Of a stretch of 64,000 bases of DNA, positions 10,121 to 19,729 are shown in pieces. Location of the stretch: assembly GCA_036250225.1 (NCBI GenBank), contig JAPZLL010000051.1, positions 186,001-250,000 of the forward strand. The letters run 5' to 3'. The notes under the pieces were generated by a model. It was not told the DNA's origin and searched no databases. It saw only the letters and a list, made by a program, of their open reading frames with translations. Made by a program: the position numbers and the translations under genes. The stretch comes from Cercophora sp. LCS_1 (taxonomy: Eukaryota > Ascomycota > Sordariomycetes > Sordariales > Lasiosphaeriaceae). Within the stretch, counting starts at the first letter, position 1. Each line of letters begins with the position of its first letter.

Positions 10121-10930
10121 TCAGTCAGTCTTCAATCGATTTACGGAACCATCTATCGATCTCAGAACACCATTGACCGTACCATAAGCCCATTTCAGAG
10201 CCATGGTGCTGCCCGTCATGACAACAGCTGATCCGCTGAAGAGGAGGACGCGTTGCCATGTTGCAAGGAGGCCCAGCAGGGGATAAGGATACCTGAAGCC
10301 GTCAGCGTCTGAACACATTGAAGGTTTCTCTCCACATACCATCCATTGATCGAAAAACAGTATTCAATCCAGAACCAGTACATGAATGCGATGACCATGC
10401 TAACTGTCAGTGCTCCGTATGCCTTGATCGTCCAAGGCGGGCTCAGCAATAGCAAGTCAATGGAAAGCATGATGGCCGGCATTGCATGGAATCCGCTGAC
10501 CCATATTAGCCAAAGACGTCATCAAAACTCAGAGGTTGGTGGCCTATCCTTACAAGTCAGGGAGCAGGGGCAATGCCAGCTCAGGAGGCACCACCAAGGA
10601 AGGGTCGATTGCACAAAGACCCCAATACAGGACACTGATGAGCACCTCCAAAGGCGCTGAGCAGACAGAGAAGACGTTTTTCAGATCGAATAAACGACGG
10701 CTCAGTGTGAGGTCGGCAAGGAGCCCAATGGCGAAAGTGGCCATTGCCATTGCGAGACCAATGATGGTCAAGAATTGGTAGTTACCACCAAAGCCATGGC
10801 AGAGCGGAGTCGGGAACTGTTCCAAGTACGCAAAACTCGCAGAGAAAGAGATTAGGCCCAATATGTGAATTGCTGTGGAAAATCCCCTCGATGGAGATGA
10901 GAAACGCTGCAAAGGGTGGTGTCTTGACAT
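10121..10930 (-). CDS. FAR-17a/AIG1-like membrane protein
   Basis: The exons are 10554-10930, 10340-10495 and 10121-10292, giving 234 residues. It is a multi-helix membrane protein of the AIG1/ADTRP (FAR-17a/AIG1-like) family. Human members are threonine-dependent hydrolases of branched fatty-acid esters. The sequence keeps the two diagnostic spots: a Thr in GNYQFLTIIGLAMA and a His in FGFHAMPAIML, the second formed across the first splice junction. Five or six apolar helices alternate with short loops. The start ATG at 10930 begins MSRHHPLQRF; an upstream GTG frame is ignored. It is divergent with the PPWD1-type gene. Hydrolase activity in this fungus is inferred from the two residues only. 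Confidence 0.85.
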
Positions 10931-11415
10931 TGTGGCTGCGTTTGTTGCCGTGAACTCGGAGTGCAGCTCTATTGTCGATAGCTTGGCCACCTGAGCTTGA
11001 GGGGGGAATCAAGAGGGAAGAAATAAGTCTTGCAAGCACTCGGAAGCTTCTTATGCTTAATATAAATGAAGCCAAACGTGCTTAGCAGAGGGCTTATAGA
11101 AACGGGAATGCTCCAGAATGCTATCCGAAAACAGCTGTTGATATGAATGCAAGGGATATCATGTTGACCACTTGAGTGATGACACCGAAAGGGGCGACGA
11201 ACGAGTCGCGTGGATCTCGCCCTGCTTGCTAGCGCAGGGCAGAAAGGGCGCGACTTGCTCGCCAAACCGTGCCAACGGCTTATCGGCTTATCGCTGCCTG
11301 CCAGACCCCAGAGACCCACAGTAAACCCCCTGTCTACCTTGCCAAGAACCCGCTGCGGTAGGCTTGCGATCAACGGAACACGCCAAATAGAATCGACAAC
11401 CACGAGACGACGAAG
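10931..11415. other. divergent promoter region
   Basis: It is shared upstream DNA of the AIG1-like gene (minus) and the WD40-cyclophilin gene (plus). Short minus-strand frames here have no conserved motif. Confidence 0.5.
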
Positions 11416-13399
11416 ATGCCCGAGTCGAACAACGAAGACGACACCAAGTCGAACAAGCGCAGCCATGCTGAGTTTACAGAAGAAGATGGCTCCGGTAAGC
11501 GGCATCGCCCAGACGTTTTACGCCAACTAACCGCTCTCTTTTCAGGAAGCTCGTCCGACGACGACATGGGCCCGCAGCTACCCTCCACAGCTGCTCCCAA
11601 GAAGAAGCGCCGAATCCTTCCCTACGAGAAACTCTACATCTCGGCCCTGCCAAAATCGACGCGATATTCCAAATCGCTGATGCACAAGGAACAGCTGACG
11701 TTTCTCACCATGACGCCTATTACCGAGTTCCTCATCACATCATCCGTCGACGGTGTGGTCAAGTTCTGGAAGAAGGTCGCTGACGGAATCGAGTTCGTGA
11801 AAGAGTTCAAGGCCCACCAAGGCGAGATCCTCTCTGTTTCCACAAGCGCAGATGGGCGGAGCTTTGCGACTGCCGGGAGGGACAAGACGATCAAACTTTT
11901 TGATGTCATGACCTTCGATCTGCTCGCCATATTGCAACTCGACTATGTCCCGAAGTGTGTCTGCTGGGTTCACAAGAAGGGTTCATCTCTCCCCATGCTT
12001 GCCGTGTCCGAGGACTTCAAGTCAAATATCCACATATTTGATGGCCGGGGCGAGAACCAAAGCCCAGTCTACACCATAGCACGTCTTCACCGTAGTCCTG
12101 TGTCTCTCATGGTGTACAACAACAACTATGACTGCGTAGTATCTTCAGACGATGGCGGCATGGTCGAATATTGGCGCCCAAGTGGATCTTATGAGAAGCC
12201 CGACAATGTCTTCCAGCTCAAGAGCACCACAAACCTCTTCGAGTTCAAGAAGGCAAAATCCGTGCCAACATCCATCACCTTGTCTCCAGACGGAAGCCGG
12301 TTTGCAACTATCTCATTTCCGGACCGCAAGATCCGACTCTTCGACTTTGCGTCTGGTAAGTTGCAACGCACCTATGACGAGTCGATTCGAGTCATCGAAG
12401 AGATGCAACAAGCAGGCACCGCCATCCAAAAGCTTGATGCCGTTGAGTTTGGTCGCAGAGTCGCCCAGGAACGGGAAATTGAGTCGCCAAACCTGCGAGA
12501 TAAGTTCAACGTCACATTCGACGAGTCTGGTCATTTCCTCATCTTTGGCTCCTACCTTGGCATCAAGGTTCTCAACACGTTTACAAACAAAGTTGTAAAA
12601 GTGTATGGTAAGGAGGAAGGCTTTCGACCCCTGAGTGTTGCGCTATATCAAGGCCAACCACAAAAGAAAGGGGTGACCACTGTTGCGATGGCCGCATCGA
12701 GCAACCCGCTGCTACAAGAATCCGAGACGAGAGATCCCATCCTAGTTGCAACGGGTGTAGGAAAGGTCCGCTTTTACATGTTTACCAACGAGGAGGAAGT
12801 GTCCAAGTCGACAAGGGACGTCCAAAACGAGAAGCCCACAGTTCTAGGTCACAAAAAGGCAGAACAGAAGAAGACAGTCGAAACCGGGACCGCTGCCATT
12901 ATCCACACCACATACGGCGACATTCACATACGCTTATTCCCAGACGCAGCCCCCAAAGCTGTTGAGAACTTTGTTACCCATTCCAAACGCGGGTACTACA
13001 ACAACACCATATTCCACCGCGTGATCAAGAAATTTATGATTCAGGGCGGCGACCCCCTCGGCGATGGAACCGGTGGCGAAAGTATTTGGGGGAGGGAGTT
13101 CGAAGACGAGTTCAGCAGTCTGAAGCACGACAAACCCTACACTGTCAGTATGGCGAATGCCGGTCCCAACACCAACGGCAGCCAGTTCTTCATCACGACT
13201 GAGAAGACGGTAAGCACACCCACTCATTATCCGAACTGAGCCTGATCTGATTTCTGCCTAGCCATGGCTTGACAACAAGCACACCGTTTTTGGCCGCGCA
13301 GTTCAAGGGCTTGACGTGATTCACAAGATTGAAAATGCGAAAACATACAAGGAGAGGCCCGAGGAGGATATCAAGATCCTCAGCATCGATATTGCATGA
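11416..13399 (+). CDS. WD40-repeat cyclophilin, PPWD1/Cyp15 type
   Basis: The exons are 11416-11494, 11546-13209 and 13262-13399 (626 residues). A 51-nt first intron (11495-11545) carries GTAAGC, CTAAC and TTTTCAG but is in frame and stop-free, so retention would give 643 residues. An acidic and lysine-rich N-terminus with KKKRR precedes WD40-like repeats (residues about 60-330: TPITEFLITSSVDGVVKFW, SVSTSADGRSFATAGRDKTIKLF). The C-terminal 150 residues are a cyclophilin domain with FHRVIKKFMIQGGDP, MANAGPNTNGSQFFIT and PWLDNKHTVFG, so the catalytic Arg and the cyclosporin-binding Trp are kept. Homologues are nuclear peptidyl-prolyl isomerases found with spliceosomes. It is convergent with NUP84. 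Confidence 0.93.
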
Positions 13400-13810
13400 T
13401 ACCGTCCATCGAAAGGGGGAGGGGACGATGAATTGTAGAGTCAAAAGTGTTGTTGGTGTGGTTTTGTTACCCACAATCGTACAATCATGCCTGTTGGTTT
13501 AAGGATGACCTGAAGCTGTGGCTACCTAAACTATGAGCATGCTCTTTAAGGTACCACCGGCCAAACATACAGGAAGATCCCCCCGGTGACGAAAAGCCAG
13601 CCGTCACCATGAATAGCATGCAAAACCAATTGATGCGGGATCACTCAAACCTTTGATACATACACCTACAATACTCGAACTCCTTGACATGAGCGCCTAG
13701 TAACATCTTATCATCAAGTTAACGCCTGCAGTTGCCGTCGCAAGACAGCAAGGCCCTCCCAGAATTGACATTTTCCATTTCGTTCAACCTTCTCACCATA
13801 CTCCCAGCTC
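13400..13810. other. convergent 3' flanks
   Basis: About 410 bases between the ends of the cyclophilin and nucleoporin genes; no gene or repeat is seen. Confidence 0.5.
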
Positions 13811-16800
13811 TCATGGCTTGATCGACCAAAGCTCTCTGGACCACCCGAGCTCCCGGAACCTCTTCGGATTCGTCTGCGAGCCCTTCTTGTTGTCACTTGT
13901 CCAAATAGCCAGTGCCTTGCTGCAAGACGCAAATGCCTCAACGAGCTCCTTCATTCTGTTTGCCTGGATGAATGCAGTGGCAATGTCAGAACCCTTGTCT
14001 GCAATCACCGCCGCCAGGTCCATGCACTCGAGCAGGTTGTCCCGCGACAGCGAGGTGCCAGCAAAGTGCAGGCAGCTGATATAAGCGAGGATGGTTTCCG
14101 GAATGTAGATTGTGCGCAGTTCGACAAAATCCGGATCAGCTACATCGTTATGTTAGCGTCGGAGGCGCCTTAGCGAACTTGTTTAGACTTACCCTCAACC
14201 ACCGTTGATAACCAGCCCTTGAGAATTGGTCGCACGGAGGTCTTCGCCTTGCGAACCTCCTGGCTTGTATGTGACCACATCTCACGACTGTTATTAGTTT
14301 CCCTAGTTGACAGGTGTTAACCAATGAATCGGATAATCGGGTTGGAACAACATACTCTCTGGTGAGCCCGGCCAGCGAGGAAAGTGTCTCGATTGCATCC
14401 AGGGCACGAACAAGGGACTCCAACTCCCACAGGTTGTGCACCGTGGTCTTCAAATGGACCTGGTCAAGCGTGCAATGGTCCCAGAATTCCTCAGGAAGCT
14501 CGCCCTCCGCAAATTCTTCGAACCATGTCGGCCCGGAGTCGGTCTCCTCTTCCCTAATTGGCAGAGGCGTCTTCCTGGCAACAATCTTCCGGCCGGTGAT
14601 CCGGGCGGCGAGAGCGCGAGCGGCTCGTAATTTAGTGCGCTCTACAGACGGTTAGCCGTGTCACGTCAGCGTCAAGGATGGTGGGCGTACTGAGAAAATG
14701 CTTGTATGCCCTAATGGTAAATTGGCATGTCTCCTCAAAGAGCCCATCTACTAGAAGAAGCCATTCGAGAGACCGAATGATGAGCTCATCTTCAGGGTCA
14801 ACGTGTTCCGAGTCTTCGCCGAAAAAGTCAGGTTTGACAATTCGGCCATACTTCAGAGTCGCAGGCCCATTTTGAAGGATTTTGAATCGAGACAGAGCTT
14901 CCCCTGAGACAGGCGCATGTGCCACATCACTGAGGTGTATCTCTGGCTGTCTCCTCGCGAACTCCTGAAGATCCAATCCCAGTCTCCGGATGATGGCGAT
15001 CTGATGCACCCGAGCCTCGTTGCTGGCGAGGTGGATGAGATTGCGGCTCAAAGTTTCATAGAGACGTGGCGCCGAGAGTTTCGAGCAGTACAGAGGAATC
15101 ATCTCCTCGAGACTAGCTAATCGAAGGTAGCTAATGTAGCCAGCGATGATATGCTCCTGCATTGCATGAAGACCGGCAAGGGCGCCTTCAGATCTTGAGA
15201 AGCCATTGAGACGGTCGAGGGTCGAAACAATGATGAGAATATGAGACAGGAGCCGCATGCTGTCGTGGTCAGAGAGATCAAAATACTTGTTCTTGTTGAG
15301 ACTCTCCAACAGCAAAGAATTTTTGGTTTCCGGGATCAGTTTGGACTTCTGGGTGGAATTCGCGTGTTTCGAAAGCATGAATCCCTGGTTGTACATGTGT
15401 TGATCTAGGTCCTTTGATATGATAGCACCCTGCAAGACCTTGGCAGTCCTCATAGCTTCCTCTTTCGTGGCCTCGTTGGTTTCCAGGGAGGCTACCAGCC
15501 TCTTCCCAACCGTTGTCGGATCGGTTTGATGGAGGCCAGTGTTGAAGACCGGGAACTGTTGAGCAGCTTTGGCCACCTCTGCCCCGGCATGCTTGACCAA
15601 ATATGTATCGAACTGTGACCGGATGATCGCGTTGTAGTTCGCAAAGACAAAATCGTCCCACGATTTGCAAACCTTGAGAACGCTCTCCAAGTCACCGGCC
15701 AGGAGCCCATAGACAGCCTTGTCGTACTCAGTCGTCCCTCCGTCTCGGGCAGTTGCCAAGCACATTCGCCTCCAGAGGACCAAGGCGCTGGGGTCAAGGC
15801 CGTCGTCTCCTTCGTCCTCGGGGTTGGAGAGGGGTAGAGGGGCTAGCGAAGCTGCCCGCCAGAGCTCTGTTCGTACGGAGCACCAATCACGGATCTCCGC
15901 CATCGTATAGCCCCGTCGTAGCATTTCGAAGCAACCCAACCAAATCGCTCGCTCGAAGAATTCGTCCTGAGGCTCAAGCTTACGAGACTGGCGGGTTATG
16001 GCATCAGGATCGAGTTGCGTGATCAGCGTCTCTGATCCAAGGTGGGATTTTGCTGCTGCTGCGTCGTTCGGGTCCAGAACGCCCTGGTATCCATTGACAC
16101 TCTTCTGAAGCTTGATCTTGTGTCGGGTGTGGAGCCAACCATGGGCAAGAATATCACCCCTCTCCGCGCTCTGCTGCAGTTCACTCACTACCTCGTCGAT
16201 GGGCGGGCCGTGACTGGCGCTGTTCTGCAGCCACTCAAGCACCACCTTTCGTTCGCGAGCGAGGGAGTCGGAGATCAGGAAGTCATTCCACCACCTCGAG
16301 CGCGACTGAGATGACGCATCGTCGGCCCTCGGCAAGTGTGAGAATCCGGAGTCGCGGTATCTCAATGGGAGCATCCTGCGGAGTAGATCCCACGTCTGTG
16401 CCTCCTCTTCCACGCGCCTGAGCTCCTCCGAGCTGATAAGCAAGCTCCCATCATCAATTTCGTCGACATCCATGTCGGCAGAGGCGCCTCGTTGCCACCT
16501 ACCACCCCTAGCATGCTTTTCTTTCGCTTGACGCTCGTATAGACTGTCGGCTCGGTTCCTTGTGTACTCATAGTAGGTATCCACGAGCTTGAACACTTGG
16601 GCGCGCCGCTCGGCAGGTGTTCCTTCGAAATCGATTTGGTGGCGGTCGAGCTCGCTGGCAAAGAAATCGACTTCGTCGCCGACGCGAATGCTGCTCTGTT
16701 GGTACGTCGCCTCAAGGTCTGCCATTTCGTCAAAGTATTCCTGCTCTAAATGTGCGTCAGCAACCCGATTCTTGCGCAAGATGGGAAAAGTGTCCTACCT

Positions 16801-16918
16801 CGTGGAGGACTCTGGGAGACGGAGGAGGGACTGTCGGGAAGATCCTGTGTCTCGATGTCAACAGTCGTTCAGTGATGAAAGAAAACGGTGGAGGGGTTCT
16901 AACAAAAGATGGGGCCAT
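13811..16918 (-). CDS. NUP84: nucleoporin Nup84 (Nup107 homologue)
   Basis: Proposed exons are 16904-16918, 16799-16850, 14691-16745, 14356-14641, 14193-14302 and 13811-14139, giving 948 residues. The protein is a helical subunit of the Y-shaped (Nup84/Nup107) complex of the nuclear pore scaffold. Family traits visible are the acidic start followed by EQEYFDEMADLEATYQQ, TMAEIRDWCSVRTELWRAAS in the middle, the SWDDFVFANYNAIIRSQFD block, and the C-terminal ALDAIETLSSLAGLTRE region. No catalytic or membrane segment is present, as expected. Exons 2 to 6 are well supported by splice signals and phase. The first exon (MAPSF) rests on a weak GTTAGA donor, so the exact N-terminus is uncertain. The gene is convergent with the cyclophilin gene. 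Confidence 0.88.
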
Positions 16919-17547
16919 GGCGTGAAGGTCGCAGCGACTGGCTCGCTGTCGGCTGCGGAAGCTCAAACAGAAACCGAAGGCGCGTCGCTTTATTGGGCGG
17001 TTGACTGGCTTCTCTTTCGCATTCTGTGGTGTAATTGGGCCACAAAGTGCTGGAGAAAAGGAGCCAATTGGGATGTATGCCGTCAGCAGACAGGTTATTC
17101 GAAGAGGTGCATAGAACCAGAAGCTCTTGCTTAGGTCCAAGTCGTCGTCCAGAACGCGGTCGGTCGCGTAAATGCGGCTCGAAAAAATGGGCGGATAGGC
17201 CAGGATGAGCCATGACCAGGTACCTAGATACCTACCTCTCACAACCTCACTCCCAGGACCTCCGCTGCCCGCCCTGGAAACTAGGGAAAGCTCGGACCAC
17301 ATCCAAGCTGGGCATAAAACTCAGCAAACCGCCGCCAGAATTTTACAACCTTTTTCTGTTTTCTTCCTCAATGTCATTGGCATTCATATTAGAGTCTCGG
17401 AGCAGGACCTCATTTCTTGTTCAGGTCCACGCGGCCTCTTGCGCGCTCAATGATAGCCTAGATTAATACTGCACTTGCTCCCTTGAAGTTGCCCAATACC
17501 TTTTGGTTGATTTGGGTGGACGCATGGATAAGTGATACATCCCATCA
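16919..17547. other. spacer upstream of NUP84
   Basis: It contains the NUP84 upstream region and the 3' flank of the CMC4 gene. Frames of about 100 codons on both strands overlap each other and carry no recognised features. Confidence 0.5.
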
Positions 17548-17890
17548 TTATTGAATCCCATTTTTCCTCTGCTCTATCTTCAGCCGCAACAAATTTGCTT
17601 TCGGGCAGCTAACAGTTGACGCGTTGTCGCCGTTCTTCTCGTAAAATGCCTGGCAACATTCGTAGAGCAAATCGACAAATCTGGTGCATTTCCTCTCGTC
17701 GAACCCATTCTTCGTCAGGCAGTCTGTGGTTGGGTCAGCCGCAATTCTAAAGCACTGTGTAGCGCCAGTCACCTTGAATTGCACATGCCCTTGGATGGCA
17801 TGCTGGCTTGCTGTTGAGATCTTGTTCGAGTGTCTACATGCAACATCCATCAGACAAGCTTGAACCAGCAATTGCCCTTCAACTTACCAT
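17548..17890 (-). CDS. CMC4: twin Cx9C protein Cmc4
   Basis: The exons are 17888-17890 (ATG alone), 17773-17833 and 17548-17723, giving 79 residues. It starts M-TLEQDLNSKPACHPRACAIQ and continues into DCLTKNGFDERKC, FVDLLYECCQAFYEKNGD and SCPKANLLRLKIEQR. Two Cx9C pairs are visible: C-HPRACAIQD-C and C-TRFVDLLYE-C. These are the fold of CHCH proteins imported into the mitochondrial intermembrane space and oxidised by the Mia40 relay. The family (yeast Cmc4, human CMC4/p8-MTCP1) has an unclear role. The first coding exon consists of the start codon only, directly followed by GTAAGT; this gives the family N-terminus exactly. The length matches the family. The gene is divergent with SUMO. Confidence 0.92.
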
Positions 17891-18794
17891 CGTTTTCGCT
17901 GGTTCCTGCACAAAAGAAGGGCCAGATGCAATCGTGGCTCGAGTTACTGTCCAGCTAGGAAGACACGGATGATTTCCGGGATGATGAATGAAGTGATGGG
18001 AAGGGATGATGTCAGGGGTTTGCTCGGATTGCGCCTCAGCCCGGATCGGTCCCATCCCCACAGAACACCTGCCAAGGCGGTCTTTTGCTTCACCGTGGAT
18101 TCCAAGAGGTGGTATTTCAAGACTTACCAGCTGGGCACGTGGTGATGACTTTTGGGTCTTATCAACAGGCTTGAGGCCGCAGCAACTCTTGCACAAGCTC
18201 AACAAAGGCGAATCCACGAAAATGAAGAATGCCACGGGGAGGGCCCAACCTCCACTCTGATGTCGTAATAGGTGAACTTCCTGCTCCCAGTATCAAAATA
18301 TGATGTGTTTTTATTATATTTATATACTTTAAATACAAGCTCGTTGAGTGATTCCCATGTTGTGCCATTTTGTCGTTTCTCCAAGACTTGAATCCTAAAC
18401 CCCGCGCTTTGCGACAGCCTGGTGAATCGCCCCACCAAATTGCAGCCGCCCCTCCCCGCCACAGACTGCCGCCTTGGCTAGGTTCTTTGGTCGCCTTTCT
18501 TCCATCTCAAAATCGGGGTTGTGAACACAACCACGCCGGTGACTCCCCCCCAAAAAGCACTCACCGCCGAGTGATCAATAGCGGCGCGCGTTCAGCAAAC
18601 AATTTGATACGAACTTTCTCCGTTGACGTAAGTCCTTGCTTGTCAAGTCGATAGCACTTTCCTTCCGCGCTCCCCTCCAACCTTCTTCCACCCCTGCCGA
18701 CCCCTCCGCAGTCTAAGTTTGACTTCAACCTTCAACAATCTTTTCTCGCCGAGCGCTTTACTCGCAGATTTTTACAACACTCCTGACCGTCACC
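17891..18794. other. divergent region between CMC4 and SUMO
   Basis: It contains both promoters. A strongly AT-rich block lies at 18285-18345 and pyrimidine-rich leader sequence at 18655-18715. The 118-codon minus frame at 17879-18235 has no conserved features. Confidence 0.5.
18628..18713 (+). other. possible 5'-UTR intron of the SUMO gene
   Basis: A GTAAGT donor at 18628 is followed by a long pyrimidine-rich tract and a CCGCAG acceptor ending at 18713, about 80 bases before the SUMO start codon. It is consistent with a leader intron but rests on splice signals only. Confidence 0.45.
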
Positions 18795-19191
18795 ATGGCA
18801 GATATCAACAACGATCCGATGGCGGACAACCCCCCTGACTATAGCAGCCCTGCGCAAGAGGCTCCTGCTGCACCCGCCGGCGCCGAGCACCTGAACATCA
18901 AGGTCACGGACAACAATAACGAGGTGTTTTTCAAGATCAAGCGAAACACAAAACTTGACAAGCTTATGACCGCCTTTTGCGAGCGGCAAGGGAAATCGCC
19001 GGCCTCTGTCCGCTTCCTCTTCGAGGGTCAGCGTGTCCAGCCTGCGGACACGCCCGACACGGTAAGGCTTCCTCTCCCTCGCTTGATATCATACGAGGGG
19101 CGCCATTAACGCGCTGTGACTTCCGCAGCTCGAGATGCAGGACGGCGACACACTGGAGGTCCATCAGGAACAAGTCGGCGGTGGTTATTAG
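18795..19191 (+). CDS. SMT3: SUMO (ubiquitin-like modifier, Smt3)
   Basis: The exons are 18795-19061 and 19129-19191, giving a 109-residue precursor. A flexible N-terminal tail of about 34 residues precedes the ubiquitin-like fold, with LNIKVTDNNNEVFFKIKRN, KLMTAFCERQGKS and SVRFLFEGQRVQ. The second exon gives LEMQDGDTLEVHQEQVGGGY. A SUMO protease would cut after the last Gly-Gly, removing only the terminal Tyr, to expose the glycine joined to target lysines. Length and C-terminus fit the fungal family. The N-terminal tail has no clear psi-K-x-E site that I can see. It is divergent with CMC4 and convergent with the LIM gene. Confidence 0.95.
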
Positions 19192-19729
19192 GGGAGTTTT
19201 GGGTGACGGACGGCGTAATCGGAAGGACTTTGATTTTGATGGGTGGCAACGACGTGATGAAACCCCCGGCAGGCAGTTCTATGGCGATGGATATCTGACC
19301 AGGAAGGCAACGTTGATTCGCATCACATTTATTTTCCTGATTTCCGCGTGTCCTAGAACGATGGAGCGTATGCGTGTGCGACGGGGTGCTGTTCAACTTC
19401 GCGTAGCATCCCAGCCGGCGCCTCTCAATCTGGGGACAACCCAGTTCGGTCCGCCGGGTACTCAATAAGCATTTCAACTTCGATCAGATCCGAGATCAGG
19501 TAACATGGTGAGCAGGACATATTTCTCTTGTAGTACCAGTAAACCCGAATTGTCGCATTCACCATGCACCAAGAATACAGTATCTCGAAGCGAAAATGGC
19601 AGCCCAAGTACATTCCATTCACACTGTTGGTCCTAATCCTATCAACCACAAAAGCAAACCATCGCTCTGACGTATGACACCCAAACTTCCCATGCTGACA
19701 ATGCAAGCCATGACACCGTTCCATGAACA
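19192..19729. other. convergent 3' flanks of SUMO and the LIM gene
   Basis: Overlapping short frames on both strands, none conserved. No repeat is seen. Confidence 0.5.
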
